Positions 56,618 to 64,000 of a stretch of 64,000 nucleotides of DNA are shown piece by piece. The notes beneath the pieces are model-generated. The model saw only the letters and a list, made by a program, of their open reading frames with translations, was not told where the DNA came from and searched no databases. A program made the position numbers and the translations under genes. This stretch comes from JAWVFM01 sp963771655 (GTDB lineage Bacteria; Actinomycetota; Thermoleophilia; Solirubrobacterales; 70-9), in NCBI GenBank assembly GCA_963771655.1, contig CAVYUG010000006.1, positions 310,001-374,000 on the forward strand. Direction: 5' to 3'. The stretch's first letter is position 1. Each line of letters starts with the position of its first letter.

Positions 56618-59600
56618 CAGGCGGCCGGACGCCAGCCGGGGTGCGGGCACAGGTTCGCGGCGGCCGGGCAACCGAAGCAGACCGCGGTCGAGGGCGCCTC
56701 GGTGGGCGCGAACTCCCCGTGACGTATCCGGCCGATGAGGCCCTCGAGCCGCGCGCGCGCGGCCTCGAGCTCGAGCGGCCCGAGCTCCTCGGTCACCGGG
56801 CTCGCGGGATCCTGGAGGAAGAGGTGAACGGCCCTCACGCTTCGCCCGGCGCTCCGCGGCTCGGAGGCGGCGACGAGCGCGTAGAGCTCGCGCTGGGCCC
56901 GATAGCCGCCGGAGAGCTCACCGGGCGCGCCCTCAGCGAGCGCATCGGTCTTGAAGTCGACGACCACAGGGCCGCGGGGCGCGTCGACGAGGAGGTCGAT
57001 CTTGCCCCGGACGACGCTCCCAGCGAGGCCGAGGACGAACGGTACCTCGGAGCGCGACGGCAGATCGCGGAGCTCACGCGCGAGGTCGCTTGCGAGCCAG
57101 CCCCGAACGAGCGCGAGGGCGCGATCGGCCTGGGCGGGAGCGCCGCCATGGGCGACGAGGCGCTCGGCGACGAGCCTCGGCTCGGGCTCGGCCCATCGGT
57201 TGCGGGCACTCCACTCGAGCAGGGAGTGCACGGCGCTGCCGAAGGCGAGCGCGCCGCTGTGCTCGCCGCCGTTCGCGCCCGCGCCCGGCTCGACCAGCTC
57301 GCTGAGGCCCAGCACCCGCTCGGCGTAGAAGCGGTAGCCGCAGCGCTCGTAGTCGGACAGCGCCGAGTAGGAGAGGTGGCCGACCGGCGTCGGGCGAGGA
57401 AGGCCCTCGATCAGGTTGCCCCCGCCGGTCCCGGACGGCACCTGGCGCGGAGGGGCGGCGAACCGGCGCGCGAGGGCGGTCGCCCTCTCCTCGCTGGGGC
57501 GGCTGATGGCGACCCGCAGGTCGACCTCGCCCGGCCCCCCCGGCGGGCCCGGAAGGCGCAGCTGGGCGTCGGCGCCGTCGAAGCCGCGCCCGACCAGCCG
57601 CGGGAGGAGTCGCCGGAGAGGGGAGTCGCTGGGCTTCGGGTCGGCGGCCTCGAGGTGCGCCTCCTTGAAGGTCCCGCTGAGGATCAGGCGGCGCTCGGCG
57701 CGCGTCGCGCCCACGTAGGTGAGCCGGCAGCCCTCCTCAGCGGCTGCCTCGCTCTCCTCCCCGTGGAGCTCCGTGAGCTCCCAGAGGCCGAATGACGCCT
57801 TGGTGGGGAAGGCGAGACGCATGCCGAAGCGCGGCTCGCGGTCGTCGGCGGCCGCCCCGATCACGACGTCGCCGCCGCGGTGTCCCGCGTTGAGGCCCCG
57901 GCCCAGGTCGGGGACCGCCACCACAGGGAACTCGAGGCCCTTCGCTGCGTGGATGGTCATCACCCGAACGCCGTCGTGGCCCTCCGCGCGCACCGCCGCC
58001 ATCCCCTCGCGCTCATCGCGCTCGGTGCTGGCCTCCGCCGCGGCGAGGAACCCGGCCAGGTCCCGGCCCTCGTGGCGCTCGTACTCGCGCGCGAGCTGCA
58101 TCAGCTTGCGCACGTTTGCCAGGCGGGCGGCCCCGTTCGACCGCTCGAGCAGCGACAGGTCGTAGTCGAACGCAGTGATCGCGCGGTCGATCAGGCCTTC
58201 GATGGGAGTGACCGGCGCGGCTGCGCGCAGGTCGGCGAGGGTTTCGCAAAACCGGCGCATCCGAGCCTGGTCCGCCGGCGGCACCACTTCGAGCGCGGAG
58301 GGGTCGACGTCCGAGGGCTCGCGCCCATCGCCGAAGCGCCACGCGACGAGCGGCCAGACGTGTCGGCCCGGGCCGGCCGCCTCGCGAAGGAGCCAGAGTG
58401 CGTCGGGGCTCACGCCGCCGGCGGGGGAGGAGAGGGCGCCGAAGAGCATCTCGTCATCGAGCGGGTTCGAGATCACCGCGAGAAGGCGGATCACGTCCTC
58501 CACCTGCTGCTGCGACCAGTAGCCGCGCCCGCCCACGACGTAGGGCTCGAGCCCGGCGCGGCGCAGCGCGTCCTCGTAGGCGTCGACGTGGGTGAAGGCC
58601 CGCAGGAGGACGACGATCTCCTCGCGGGCGACCTCGCCGGCGTCGACCAACCCGCGCAGTCGGAGCGCCAGCGCCCTGGCTTCGGCGACGAGCGATGCCG
58701 TGCGTTCGGATGGCGGCGGGTCGAGCGCCGCGGCGAAGTCCGACCACCTCGCCTCGTCCCTGCCGCGTCCGTCGAGTGTCAGCAGAAGCTCGGTCGCCGG
58801 CCCGGCACGCTCGCTCGAGCCGCCGGCGAGCGGCGCGAAGTCGCCGAGGAGCGCCGCACCGAGCTCGTTGACGGCGCCGAGGACGCTCGCCGAGGAGCGG
58901 AAGTTGCGACCCAGGCGGACCATCGCGGTCCCCCGCGCGGCCGCCCGCTCCCGCTCGGCGCGGAAGACCTCGAGGTCCGCATTGCGGAAGCGGTAGATCG
59001 ACTGGTTCTCGTCGCCGACGACGAAGACCTTGGTGTCGGTTCCGCGCAGGGCCTCGACGAGCGCGACCTGGGTCCGGTTCGTGTCCTGAAACTCGTCGAC
59101 GAGAATGTGCGCGAAGCGCCCCCGCCAACCTGCGGCGACCCCATCGCGCTCGCGCAGGAGCCTCAGGGCCTCGAGCTCGAGGTCGGCGAAGTCGAGCGCC
59201 GAGCGGGCCCGCTTCAGCTCCAGGTATCGGGCCGCAAACGATTCGAGCACGGCCTCGAGGGCGGCCCGCGCGGCGATCGCCGCGCGGGCCTCCGCCTCGT
59301 CGAGGTCCTCGCGCTCCTCGCCATCGGCGACGGATCGCATGGGGCCCGGCACCGCTGGAAGCCTCGGCTCGCCCATCCCCTGGCTGCGCAGGCGCTCGTG
59401 CGCCGCGACCGCCATGTCGCCGAGTCGGTACGGGCGGTAGGCGGCGAGCGCCCGCAAGGTCGCCTCGTCCGCCCCAGCCGCGACGCTCTCGAGCGCCTCG
59501 GAGATCGCGCGCTCGCGAAGGCGCCCGGCCTCCGCCTCGTCGAGCACGCGGAAGCGGGGGTCGAGGCCGGCCGCGAGCGGGTGCGCCGCGAGGAGCCGGC

Positions 59601-59976
59601 GGCAGAACGCGTGGATCGTCATCACCCAGGCCCGCTCGGTCGAGCGAGCCAGCGTGCGAAGCTCGCGGGCGCGCGCGGCGTCGCCGGCAGCTCGCACGGC
59701 GCCGGCGTGAGCGTTCAGCCGCGTCCGGACCCGTCCGCGCAGCTCGGCCGCCGCGCGCTCGGTGAAGGTGAAGGCGAGGACGTGGTCCACCCCGATCCCG
59801 TCGCTCACGAGGGCCTCGCAGTAGCGCTCGACGAGCACCCGCGTCTTGCCGCTGCCGGCGGCGGCCTCGCAGAACGTGTCGCGATCGCGCGTCGTGACGG
59901 CGGCGAGCTGCTCGTTCGTCGGCGCGTCCGGCGGCGGGGCCTCGGGCGCGACGGCGGCGAGGTCGGCCGCCCTCAT
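56617..59976 (-). CDS. addA: UvrD-type helicase-nuclease (AddA-like)
   Basis: An 1119-residue ATP-dependent helicase with nuclease end, for processing double-strand breaks. Q-motif TNEQLAAV, Walker A EAAAGSGKTRVLVERY (41-45), motif Ia LAFTFTERAAAELRGRVR, Walker B HILVDEFQDTNRTQVALVEA, motif III VVGDENQSIYRFRNAD, motif V/VI RVMTIHAAKGLEFPVVAVPD and LTYVGATRAERRLILSG. The C-terminal RecB-type nuclease has GKIDLLVDAP then VVVDFKTDAL. Close to the end, STAVCFGCPAAANLCPHPGW holds three Cys. ATG 59976 overlaps the addB stop (ATGA). Confidence 0.93.
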   Translation of the reverse strand: MRAADLAAVAPEAPPPDAPTNEQLAAVTTRDRDTFCEAAAGSGKTRVLVERYCEALVSDGIGVDHVLAFTFTERAAAELRGRVRTRLNAHAGAVRAAGDAARARELRTLARSTERAWVMTIHAFCRRLLAAHPLAAGLDPRFRVLDEAEAGRLRERAISEALESVAAGADEATLRALAAYRPYRLGDMAVAAHERLRSQGMGEPRLPAVPGPMRSVADGEEREDLDEAEARAAIAARAALEAVLESFAARYLELKRARSALDFADLELEALRLLRERDGVAAGWRGRFAHILVDEFQDTNRTQVALVEALRGTDTKVFVVGDENQSIYRFRNADLEVFRAERERAAARGTAMVRLGRNFRSSASVLGAVNELGAALLGDFAPLAGGSSERAGPATELLLTLDGRGRDEARWSDFAAALDPPPSERTASLVAEARALALRLRGLVDAGEVAREEIVVLLRAFTHVDAYEDALRRAGLEPYVVGGRGYWSQQQVEDVIRLLAVISNPLDDEMLFGALSSPAGGVSPDALWLLREAAGPGRHVWPLVAWRFGDGREPSDVDPSALEVVPPADQARMRRFCETLADLRAAAPVTPIEGLIDRAITAFDYDLSLLERSNGAARLANVRKLMQLAREYERHEGRDLAGFLAAAEASTERDEREGMAAVRAEGHDGVRVMTIHAAKGLEFPVVAVPDLGRGLNAGHRGGDVVIGAAADDREPRFGMRLAFPTKASFGLWELTELHGEESEAAAEEGCRLTYVGATRAERRLILSGTFKEAHLEAADPKPSDSPLRRLLPRLVGRGFDGADAQLRLPGPPGGPGEVDLRVAISRPSEERATALARRFAAPPRQVPSGTGGGNLIEGLPRPTPVGHLSYSALSDYERCGYRFYAERVLGLSELVEPGAGANGGEHSGALAFGSAVHSLLEWSARNRWAEPEPRLVAERLVAHGGAPAQADRALALVRGWLASDLARELRDLPSRSEVPFVLGLAGSVVRGKIDLLVDAPRGPVVVDFKTDALAEGAPGELSGGYRAQRELYALVAASEPRSAGRSVRAVHLFLQDPASPVTEELGPLELEAARARLEGLIGRIRHGEFAPTEAPSTAVCFGCPAAANLCPHPGWRPAA

Positions 59977-62927
59977 CTTTCCTCGGCGTCGGCGTCGTCC
60001 GCCGGGTCGCCGAGGCCGCGCTCGATACGGCAGATCGCCTGGTAGCTGCAGTACTTCGGGCACCTGTCTCCGAGGGGCCGGCGGCCGATGGCCCCCCGGC
60101 TCATCTCGCCGGCCGCGCTCCGGGCACGGTCGAGCGCGTCGTCGAGGCGCTGCTCGAGCGCGTCGGCATCGCATACGTCCTTCGTCCTCCGGCGGACGTC
60201 AAGCGCATCCGTGCGCTCGTCGCGCAGGAGAAGCCCGCGTGGTCGCCGATCCCCGTAGGCGCCGAGCGGCTGGTAGAGGCCGCCGACGACGTCGAGGTCG
60301 AGGAGCCGGCGGGCGGCGATCATGTAGAGCGGGATCTGGAGCTTGCCCTTGTCGGCGAACGTCGCCGCCCCCGGAACCTCCTTCGAGGTCTTGTAGTCGC
60401 GAACGATCGCGGTGCGCCCGTCGGCGTGAACGTCGATGCGATCGACGATCCCATGGAGCCTCAGGCCCTCCAGCTCGACCGATGGGACGTCGCCGCCATC
60501 GAGGCCGAAGCTCCACTCGAGCAGGTCGGGCCGAGGGCGGAACGGCATGTCCGAGGAGGCCTCGGCGTCCAGGAATGCCTCAACCTGCACGCGGGCGCGC
60601 GCGAGCGCGGCGGCTCGCTCGGCGCCGAGGGCGGCCCCGCCGCCGAGCTCGTCGAGGAGCTCGCCGAGGCGCTCCTTCCAGCGCACGACGTCGCCTGGGC
60701 GAGGGATGGCCCCGCCGCCCGGCGGATCGCGGTAGAGACGCTCCAGAGCGTCGTGGACGACGCTGCCGAGCCAGAGGGGGTCGCTGCGCTCCTCGAGCCG
60801 CACCGGTTGCAGCTCGTGGTCGACGAACCAGCGATGCGGGCACTCGATCCATCCCTCGAGCGAGTTGGCGCTGACGCCGTCGCGATCGCGCAACGCTACG
60901 AGCACCGCCTCGGCCTCGAGCGGCCCGGGAAGATCATCCTCGTCGGGGTTGACCTCGCGCGAGAGCGCGACCGCACGGGCGAGCTGGCGCTCGGTGGGAG
61001 CCTCCGAGGGGTCCGACACGACCCGCTCGAGCCCTCGCGAGCGCGTGAGCGCTGCTTCGGCGGCCACGGGACCGGGGGCGATGAGGTCGAGCACCTCGTC
61101 GACGAAGGGCGAGCGCGCGAGGGCGGCGCCGTCCTCGCCGCTCGCGCGCCAGCTCAGATACAGGCGCTCGGTCGGTCGTGAGACGCATGACGCGAACAGG
61201 AAGCGCTCGCGTTCGCTCGCGTCGCGCCGGCGAAGCGCCGGGAAGCCCAGCTCCGCCCGCCGCTCGTCGCCGAGGAGCGGGTTTGCCGGCTCCGCGGCGG
61301 GGAAGTCGCCGTCTTGAAGCGAGCCGCAGAAGACGTAGCGCGCGCGAGCGCCCCGGGCATGCTGCGCGTTGGAGATGCGGACCCGGCCGTCGGCCGGACC
61401 GCGCCAAGCCGGGACCGAGGCGCCCTCGATCGCGGCGATCGCATCAGCGAGACCGGGCATCTCGCACCCCGGCAGCTCGCCGACGCTCGCGAGCTCCCAG
61501 AGGAGGCTCGAGGCGGTTGCGCCGGCGCGAAGCTCGATCGCCGCCACCGGGACGCGTGGGCCGTCGCGGCCGTCGCGCTCGGCGAGCGGAGCGGCACCGC
61601 GGTGCGCGCCCTCGGCGATTTCCCGCGCGGACCGCGCCAGGGCGCGAAGCCGCTTGCCCGCGTCGTCGACAGCCCGCAGACGGGCGAGGTGCCGCGGCGG
61701 CGCGGACCATCCGGCGATCGCATCGTCGACGCTCTCCACCTGGCCGCGCCGAAGCGCGCGCTCGAGGCCGTCCCCGATCGACGGCGGGGTGGCCGGGTCG
61801 AGCCGCAAATGGGCCAGGAGGTCCGCGACGGTCCCGCCGGGCGAGGCGGCGCGGCATAGCGCCAGCAGCGACCCCCCGGTCCCGGTCGACCCCAGCGGAA
61901 CGTGGGCCTCCAGGGCCGCCGGCACACCCATCTCGTCGAGCACGGCGGCCATCAGAGGCCCCGAGGCGCCCGGATGGCGCAGGACGATGAGAATCTCGTC
62001 GGGCGGCGTGCCGGCGGCGATCAGGCCCGCTGCCTCGAGGGCGATGGCCTCGAACTCGCCTCGCTCGCCGGCCGACTCCAACAGCACCAGGCCCCCGTCG
62101 GGACCGACGAGCTCCGCGTCGGCATCGAAGAGCCTGCGGTCGAGATGGTCGAGAAGCGGGCTCGACGTGTAAGAGTCGTCGTGCTCGAGCACGGCCTCCT
62201 CCTCGGCGCCGAGCCCCTCGCGGAGCTCCGCGACGACGCTCGCGCTCGCGGCGAGCGCGTCGCGGTCGGCGTAGGTCAGGGCGACGGTGACCGCTGCCTC
62301 GCGGCGAAGCTCGGCGACCAGCTCACGCTGGACGACCGTGAGATCGTCGAAGCCGTAGACGAAGACGGGCCGCCGCCATGCCCCGGGCGCCCGCCTCAAC
62401 GCGTCGAGAACCGGCGCGGCGAGCGCGGCCGGGTCCAGGCGGCCGGCCCGGTCGCGGAGCTCGACGTAGGCGTCGTAGAGGCGCGCGAGCTCCGTCTCGA
62501 CGCCGCCGGCGACCTCGGCCGCTCGATCGGCGAAGGTCCGGGGGTCGATCATCGCGGCCTCGAGCTCCGAGATCAGCTCGTCGAGGGCCGGGGCGAAGCC
62601 TGACCCGCCCGACGACCGCGACAGCGCCCGGAGTGGCGTCGCCGAGATCGCGAGGCTGATGAGCGCCCGGCGCTGCGGAGGGGTCAGCGGCGGGCCCACC
62701 GGCACGGCCAGGGCTTCCGCCAGGGCCTCGAACAGGCGATCGAAGGTGGTGATCTCGAGCCCGATCGCGGCTCCGTCGCCGGAGCTCAGCTCGCGCTCGA
62801 ACGCCGAGACGTCATCGCCCCCGGGCACGACCAGGACCGGCTCGCTCGAGGCCGTCGCCCTCATGCCCTCGAGGATGGCTCCGGCTCGCCCGGAATTGGG
62901 CGGTCCGAGGATCAGCCGCAGGCTCAT
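59973..62927 (-). CDS. addB: AddB-like helicase-nuclease subunit with Fe-S nuclease domain
   Basis: A 984-residue partner of AddA. The N-terminus RLILGPPNSGRAGAILEGMR keeps the P-loop shape but lacks the Lys-Thr/Ser of a Walker A, so it is unlikely to hydrolyse ATP. The C-terminal nuclease has GIVDRIDVHADG and AIVRDYKTSKE (Asp, Asp/Glu, Lys of the PD-(D/E)XK fold, about 825-845). Four Cys in WIECPHRWF (about 695) and RCPKYCSYQAICRIE (about 955-967) match the AddB iron-sulfur staple. It leads a three-gene operon with addA and the GGCT-like gene. Confidence 0.9.
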   Translation of the reverse strand: MSLRLILGPPNSGRAGAILEGMRATASSEPVLVVPGGDDVSAFERELSSGDGAAIGLEITTFDRLFEALAEALAVPVGPPLTPPQRRALISLAISATPLRALSRSSGGSGFAPALDELISELEAAMIDPRTFADRAAEVAGGVETELARLYDAYVELRDRAGRLDPAALAAPVLDALRRAPGAWRRPVFVYGFDDLTVVQRELVAELRREAAVTVALTYADRDALAASASVVAELREGLGAEEEAVLEHDDSYTSSPLLDHLDRRLFDADAELVGPDGGLVLLESAGERGEFEAIALEAAGLIAAGTPPDEILIVLRHPGASGPLMAAVLDEMGVPAALEAHVPLGSTGTGGSLLALCRAASPGGTVADLLAHLRLDPATPPSIGDGLERALRRGQVESVDDAIAGWSAPPRHLARLRAVDDAGKRLRALARSAREIAEGAHRGAAPLAERDGRDGPRVPVAAIELRAGATASSLLWELASVGELPGCEMPGLADAIAAIEGASVPAWRGPADGRVRISNAQHARGARARYVFCGSLQDGDFPAAEPANPLLGDERRAELGFPALRRRDASERERFLFASCVSRPTERLYLSWRASGEDGAALARSPFVDEVLDLIAPGPVAAEAALTRSRGLERVVSDPSEAPTERQLARAVALSREVNPDEDDLPGPLEAEAVLVALRDRDGVSANSLEGWIECPHRWFVDHELQPVRLEERSDPLWLGSVVHDALERLYRDPPGGGAIPRPGDVVRWKERLGELLDELGGGAALGAERAAALARARVQVEAFLDAEASSDMPFRPRPDLLEWSFGLDGGDVPSVELEGLRLHGIVDRIDVHADGRTAIVRDYKTSKEVPGAATFADKGKLQIPLYMIAARRLLDLDVVGGLYQPLGAYGDRRPRGLLLRDERTDALDVRRRTKDVCDADALEQRLDDALDRARSAAGEMSRGAIGRRPLGDRCPKYCSYQAICRIERGLGDPADDADAEER

Positions 62928-63019
62928 TTGCGCTCCTTCCCGGGCACCGTCCCAGCATAGGTCGGCCCCCGGCGCGCCCGGCTGACGTTCCGTCCTGCGG
63001 TCGCCCTATCTTCGCCGCG

Positions 63020-63475
63020 ATGTCCCTCTGCTTCATCGATCCCGCCGATGCCATCCGCGCCATCGCCGACTCCGTCGGCCGCGAGGCGCGCCGCCAGCTT
63101 CTCGGGGAGGCGGTGCGCGCCTGGGTCGACGAGATCCCGGACGATGAGCTCGAGGCCCATTACGCGCGTGCGATCGCCGAGCTCGACGAGGACGACATCT
63201 CGATGCTCGCGGCCTGGCACGCCTCCATGGAGGTCGGCCATCCGCTACCCAACCGCGATTTCCTCATGGCCGCGTTCGCCGGTCTCGGCGAGCACCGCCG
63301 CGAGGCGCTGAAGCTCGCGGCCGGCTTCCGCGGTGAGGAGGCGGTCGATCGCGGCGTGACCGAGGAGCGGGCGCTCGAGACCGTTCTCGACTGGCTCTCG
63401 CCCACGAGCCAGATGGAGCTCGCCCTGGAGGCGGTCGAGCTCTACTGCTGGGACCGGGCCGGCTCGGACAACTAG
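63020..63475 (+). CDS. Conserved-looking hypothetical protein, helical
   Basis: A 151-residue protein that I do not recognise. It looks all-helical and acidic, without signal peptide or membrane segment: AIRAIADSVGREARRQLLGE, WVDEIPDDELEAHYARAIAE, LDEDDISMLAAWHASMEVGH, TVLDWLSPTSQMELALEAVE. It diverges from addB with 92 bases between the starts and precedes an MFS gene by 57 bases on the same strand. ATG 63020. Confidence 0.6.
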   Translation: MSLCFIDPADAIRAIADSVGREARRQLLGEAVRAWVDEIPDDELEAHYARAIAELDEDDISMLAAWHASMEVGHPLPNRDFLMAAFAGLGEHRREALKLAAGFRGEEAVDRGVTEERALETVLDWLSPTSQMELALEAVELYCWDRAGSDN

Positions 63476-63532
63476 GCGCCGGCTCGTCCGGCCCGGGCCC
63501 GGCGGCCCAGGACGCCCGCTAGCGTCCAAACA

Positions 63533-64000
63533 ATGGAAGCCGCTGCGGCGCCGGTTGCAGGGTCGGCGATCGAGGGCGGCTGGGTTCGCTACGCGACGCC
63601 CCGTGGATGGTGGGTGCTCGGGGTGGCCGTTCTCGGGTCCGCGATCGCGTTCCTCGAGGCGACGGTCACGAACGTCGCGCTGACGACCATCGCGCTCGAC
63701 CTCGGCACCGGTGTCAGCGGCCTCCAATGGGTGCTCAACGGCTACCTGCTCACGCTTTCCGCGCTGATCCTGCTCGGCGGCTCGCTCGGCGATCGGTATG
63801 GGCGGCGGCGGCTCTTCGTCATCGGCGTCACCTGGTTCACGCTCGCCTCCGCCGTCTGCGCGCTCGCTCCGAGCGTGGGCGTCCTGATCGCAGCGCGGGT
63901 CGTGCAGGGCATCGGTGGCGCGCTCCTGACGCCCGCGAGCCTCGCGATCATCGAGGCGACGTTCCATCCGGACGACCGCGGCCGCGCCATCGGTGCGTGG
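63533..64000 (+). CDS. MFS transporter, DHA2 (EmrB/QacA) type, N-terminal part
   Basis: The first 156 codons are in the window; the gene runs off the right edge. Four membrane helices are visible (WVLGVAVLGSAIAFLEATVT, VLNGYLLTLSALILLGGSLG, FVIGVTWFTLASAVCALAPS, VGVLIAARVVQGIGGALLTP). LGDRYGRRRLFVIG is MFS motif A, and RVVQGIGGALLTPASLAII plus LEATVTNVAL fit the 14-helix DHA2 drug-efflux group. ATG 63533. Substrate cannot be told. Confidence 0.9.
   Translation, partial: MEAAAAPVAGSAIEGGWVRYATPRGWWVLGVAVLGSAIAFLEATVTNVALTTIALDLGTGVSGLQWVLNGYLLTLSALILLGGSLGDRYGRRRLFVIGVTWFTLASAVCALAPSVGVLIAARVVQGIGGALLTPASLAIIEATFHPDDRGRAIGAW

Overview
The window is a gene-dense, high-GC stretch of a bacterial chromosome. 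No rRNA, tRNA, IS element, prophage or CRISPR array is visible, and no gene-free gap exceeds 300 bases. GTG and TTG starts are common and many neighbouring genes overlap by 1-11 bases. The gene set (R2lox-type diiron protein with a TetR regulator, LCP protein, MarP-like protease, UDPGP-type uridylyltransferase, FHA protein) suggests an actinobacterium, most likely of the Thermoleophilia (Solirubrobacterales/Gaiellales). That placement is inference from gene content and style, not from a marker-gene tree.

Layout. (1) 1-8480: a truncated Gfo/Idh/MocA oxidoreductase diverges from an L-arabinose operon: a CUT2-type sugar ABC importer (binding protein, permease, single-domain ATPase), then araB, araA, araD and an araM/egsA-like glycerol-1-phosphate dehydrogenase. 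(2) 8449-10855: a divergent pair, aldo/keto reductase and UDP-glucose pyrophosphorylase. (3) 10873-13824: a TetR gene coupled to an R2lox-like oxidase, diverging from glyA across a perfect 22-bp palindrome. (4) 13879-18169: a RodZ-like protein, a PLP-dependent deaminase-family enzyme, a DUF354 glycosyltransferase-like protein preceded by four 62-bp tandem repeats, and a WecA/TagO-like transferase. (5) 18321-25833: the full F1Fo ATP synthase operon. (6) 25867-35794: a tight operon of M20 peptidase, LCP protein, UDP-glucose dehydrogenase, sugar-1-P nucleotidylyltransferase, PGI/PMI and a MacB-type ABC pair. (7) 35870-41071: arfB, ahcY behind an unusual leader, thioredoxin-fold proteins, thrB, an NTF2-like protein and a ParA ATPase. 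(8) 41223-48857: gltB, a PH-like protein, a zinc-ribbon/FHA protein, a frameshifted SRPBCC gene, a lipoprotein and small membrane proteins. (9) 48861-55431: cell-envelope genes (OatA-like acyltransferase, SGNH protein, RlpA with a peptidoglycan-binding domain, class B PBP, MarP-like protease). (10) 55496-64000: HxlR regulator, GGCT-like protein, addA/addB, an unknown protein and the start of an MFS transporter.

The arabinose genes form a complete route from uptake to D-xylulose 5-phosphate. The sugar-nucleotide enzymes, glycosyltransferase-like proteins, LCP protein, acyltransferase, RlpA, PBP and MarP point to a window rich in wall and glycopolymer assembly.

The least expected features are at the level of translation. 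Three genes (atpG, the PH-like gene after gltB and a small membrane protein) appear to start at ATA, GTA and CTG codons that overlap the stop codon of the gene in front. The 62-bp tandem repeat encodes a chain of four 19-20-codon mini-ORFs, each joined to the next by TGATG, and the last joined the same way to the DUF354 gene. Diverged single copies of the element lie in front of the ATP-synthase operon and directly in front of atpD. A 14-codon ORF with a near-perfect anti-16S Shine-Dalgarno sequence, followed by a 15-bp hairpin, precedes ahcY.
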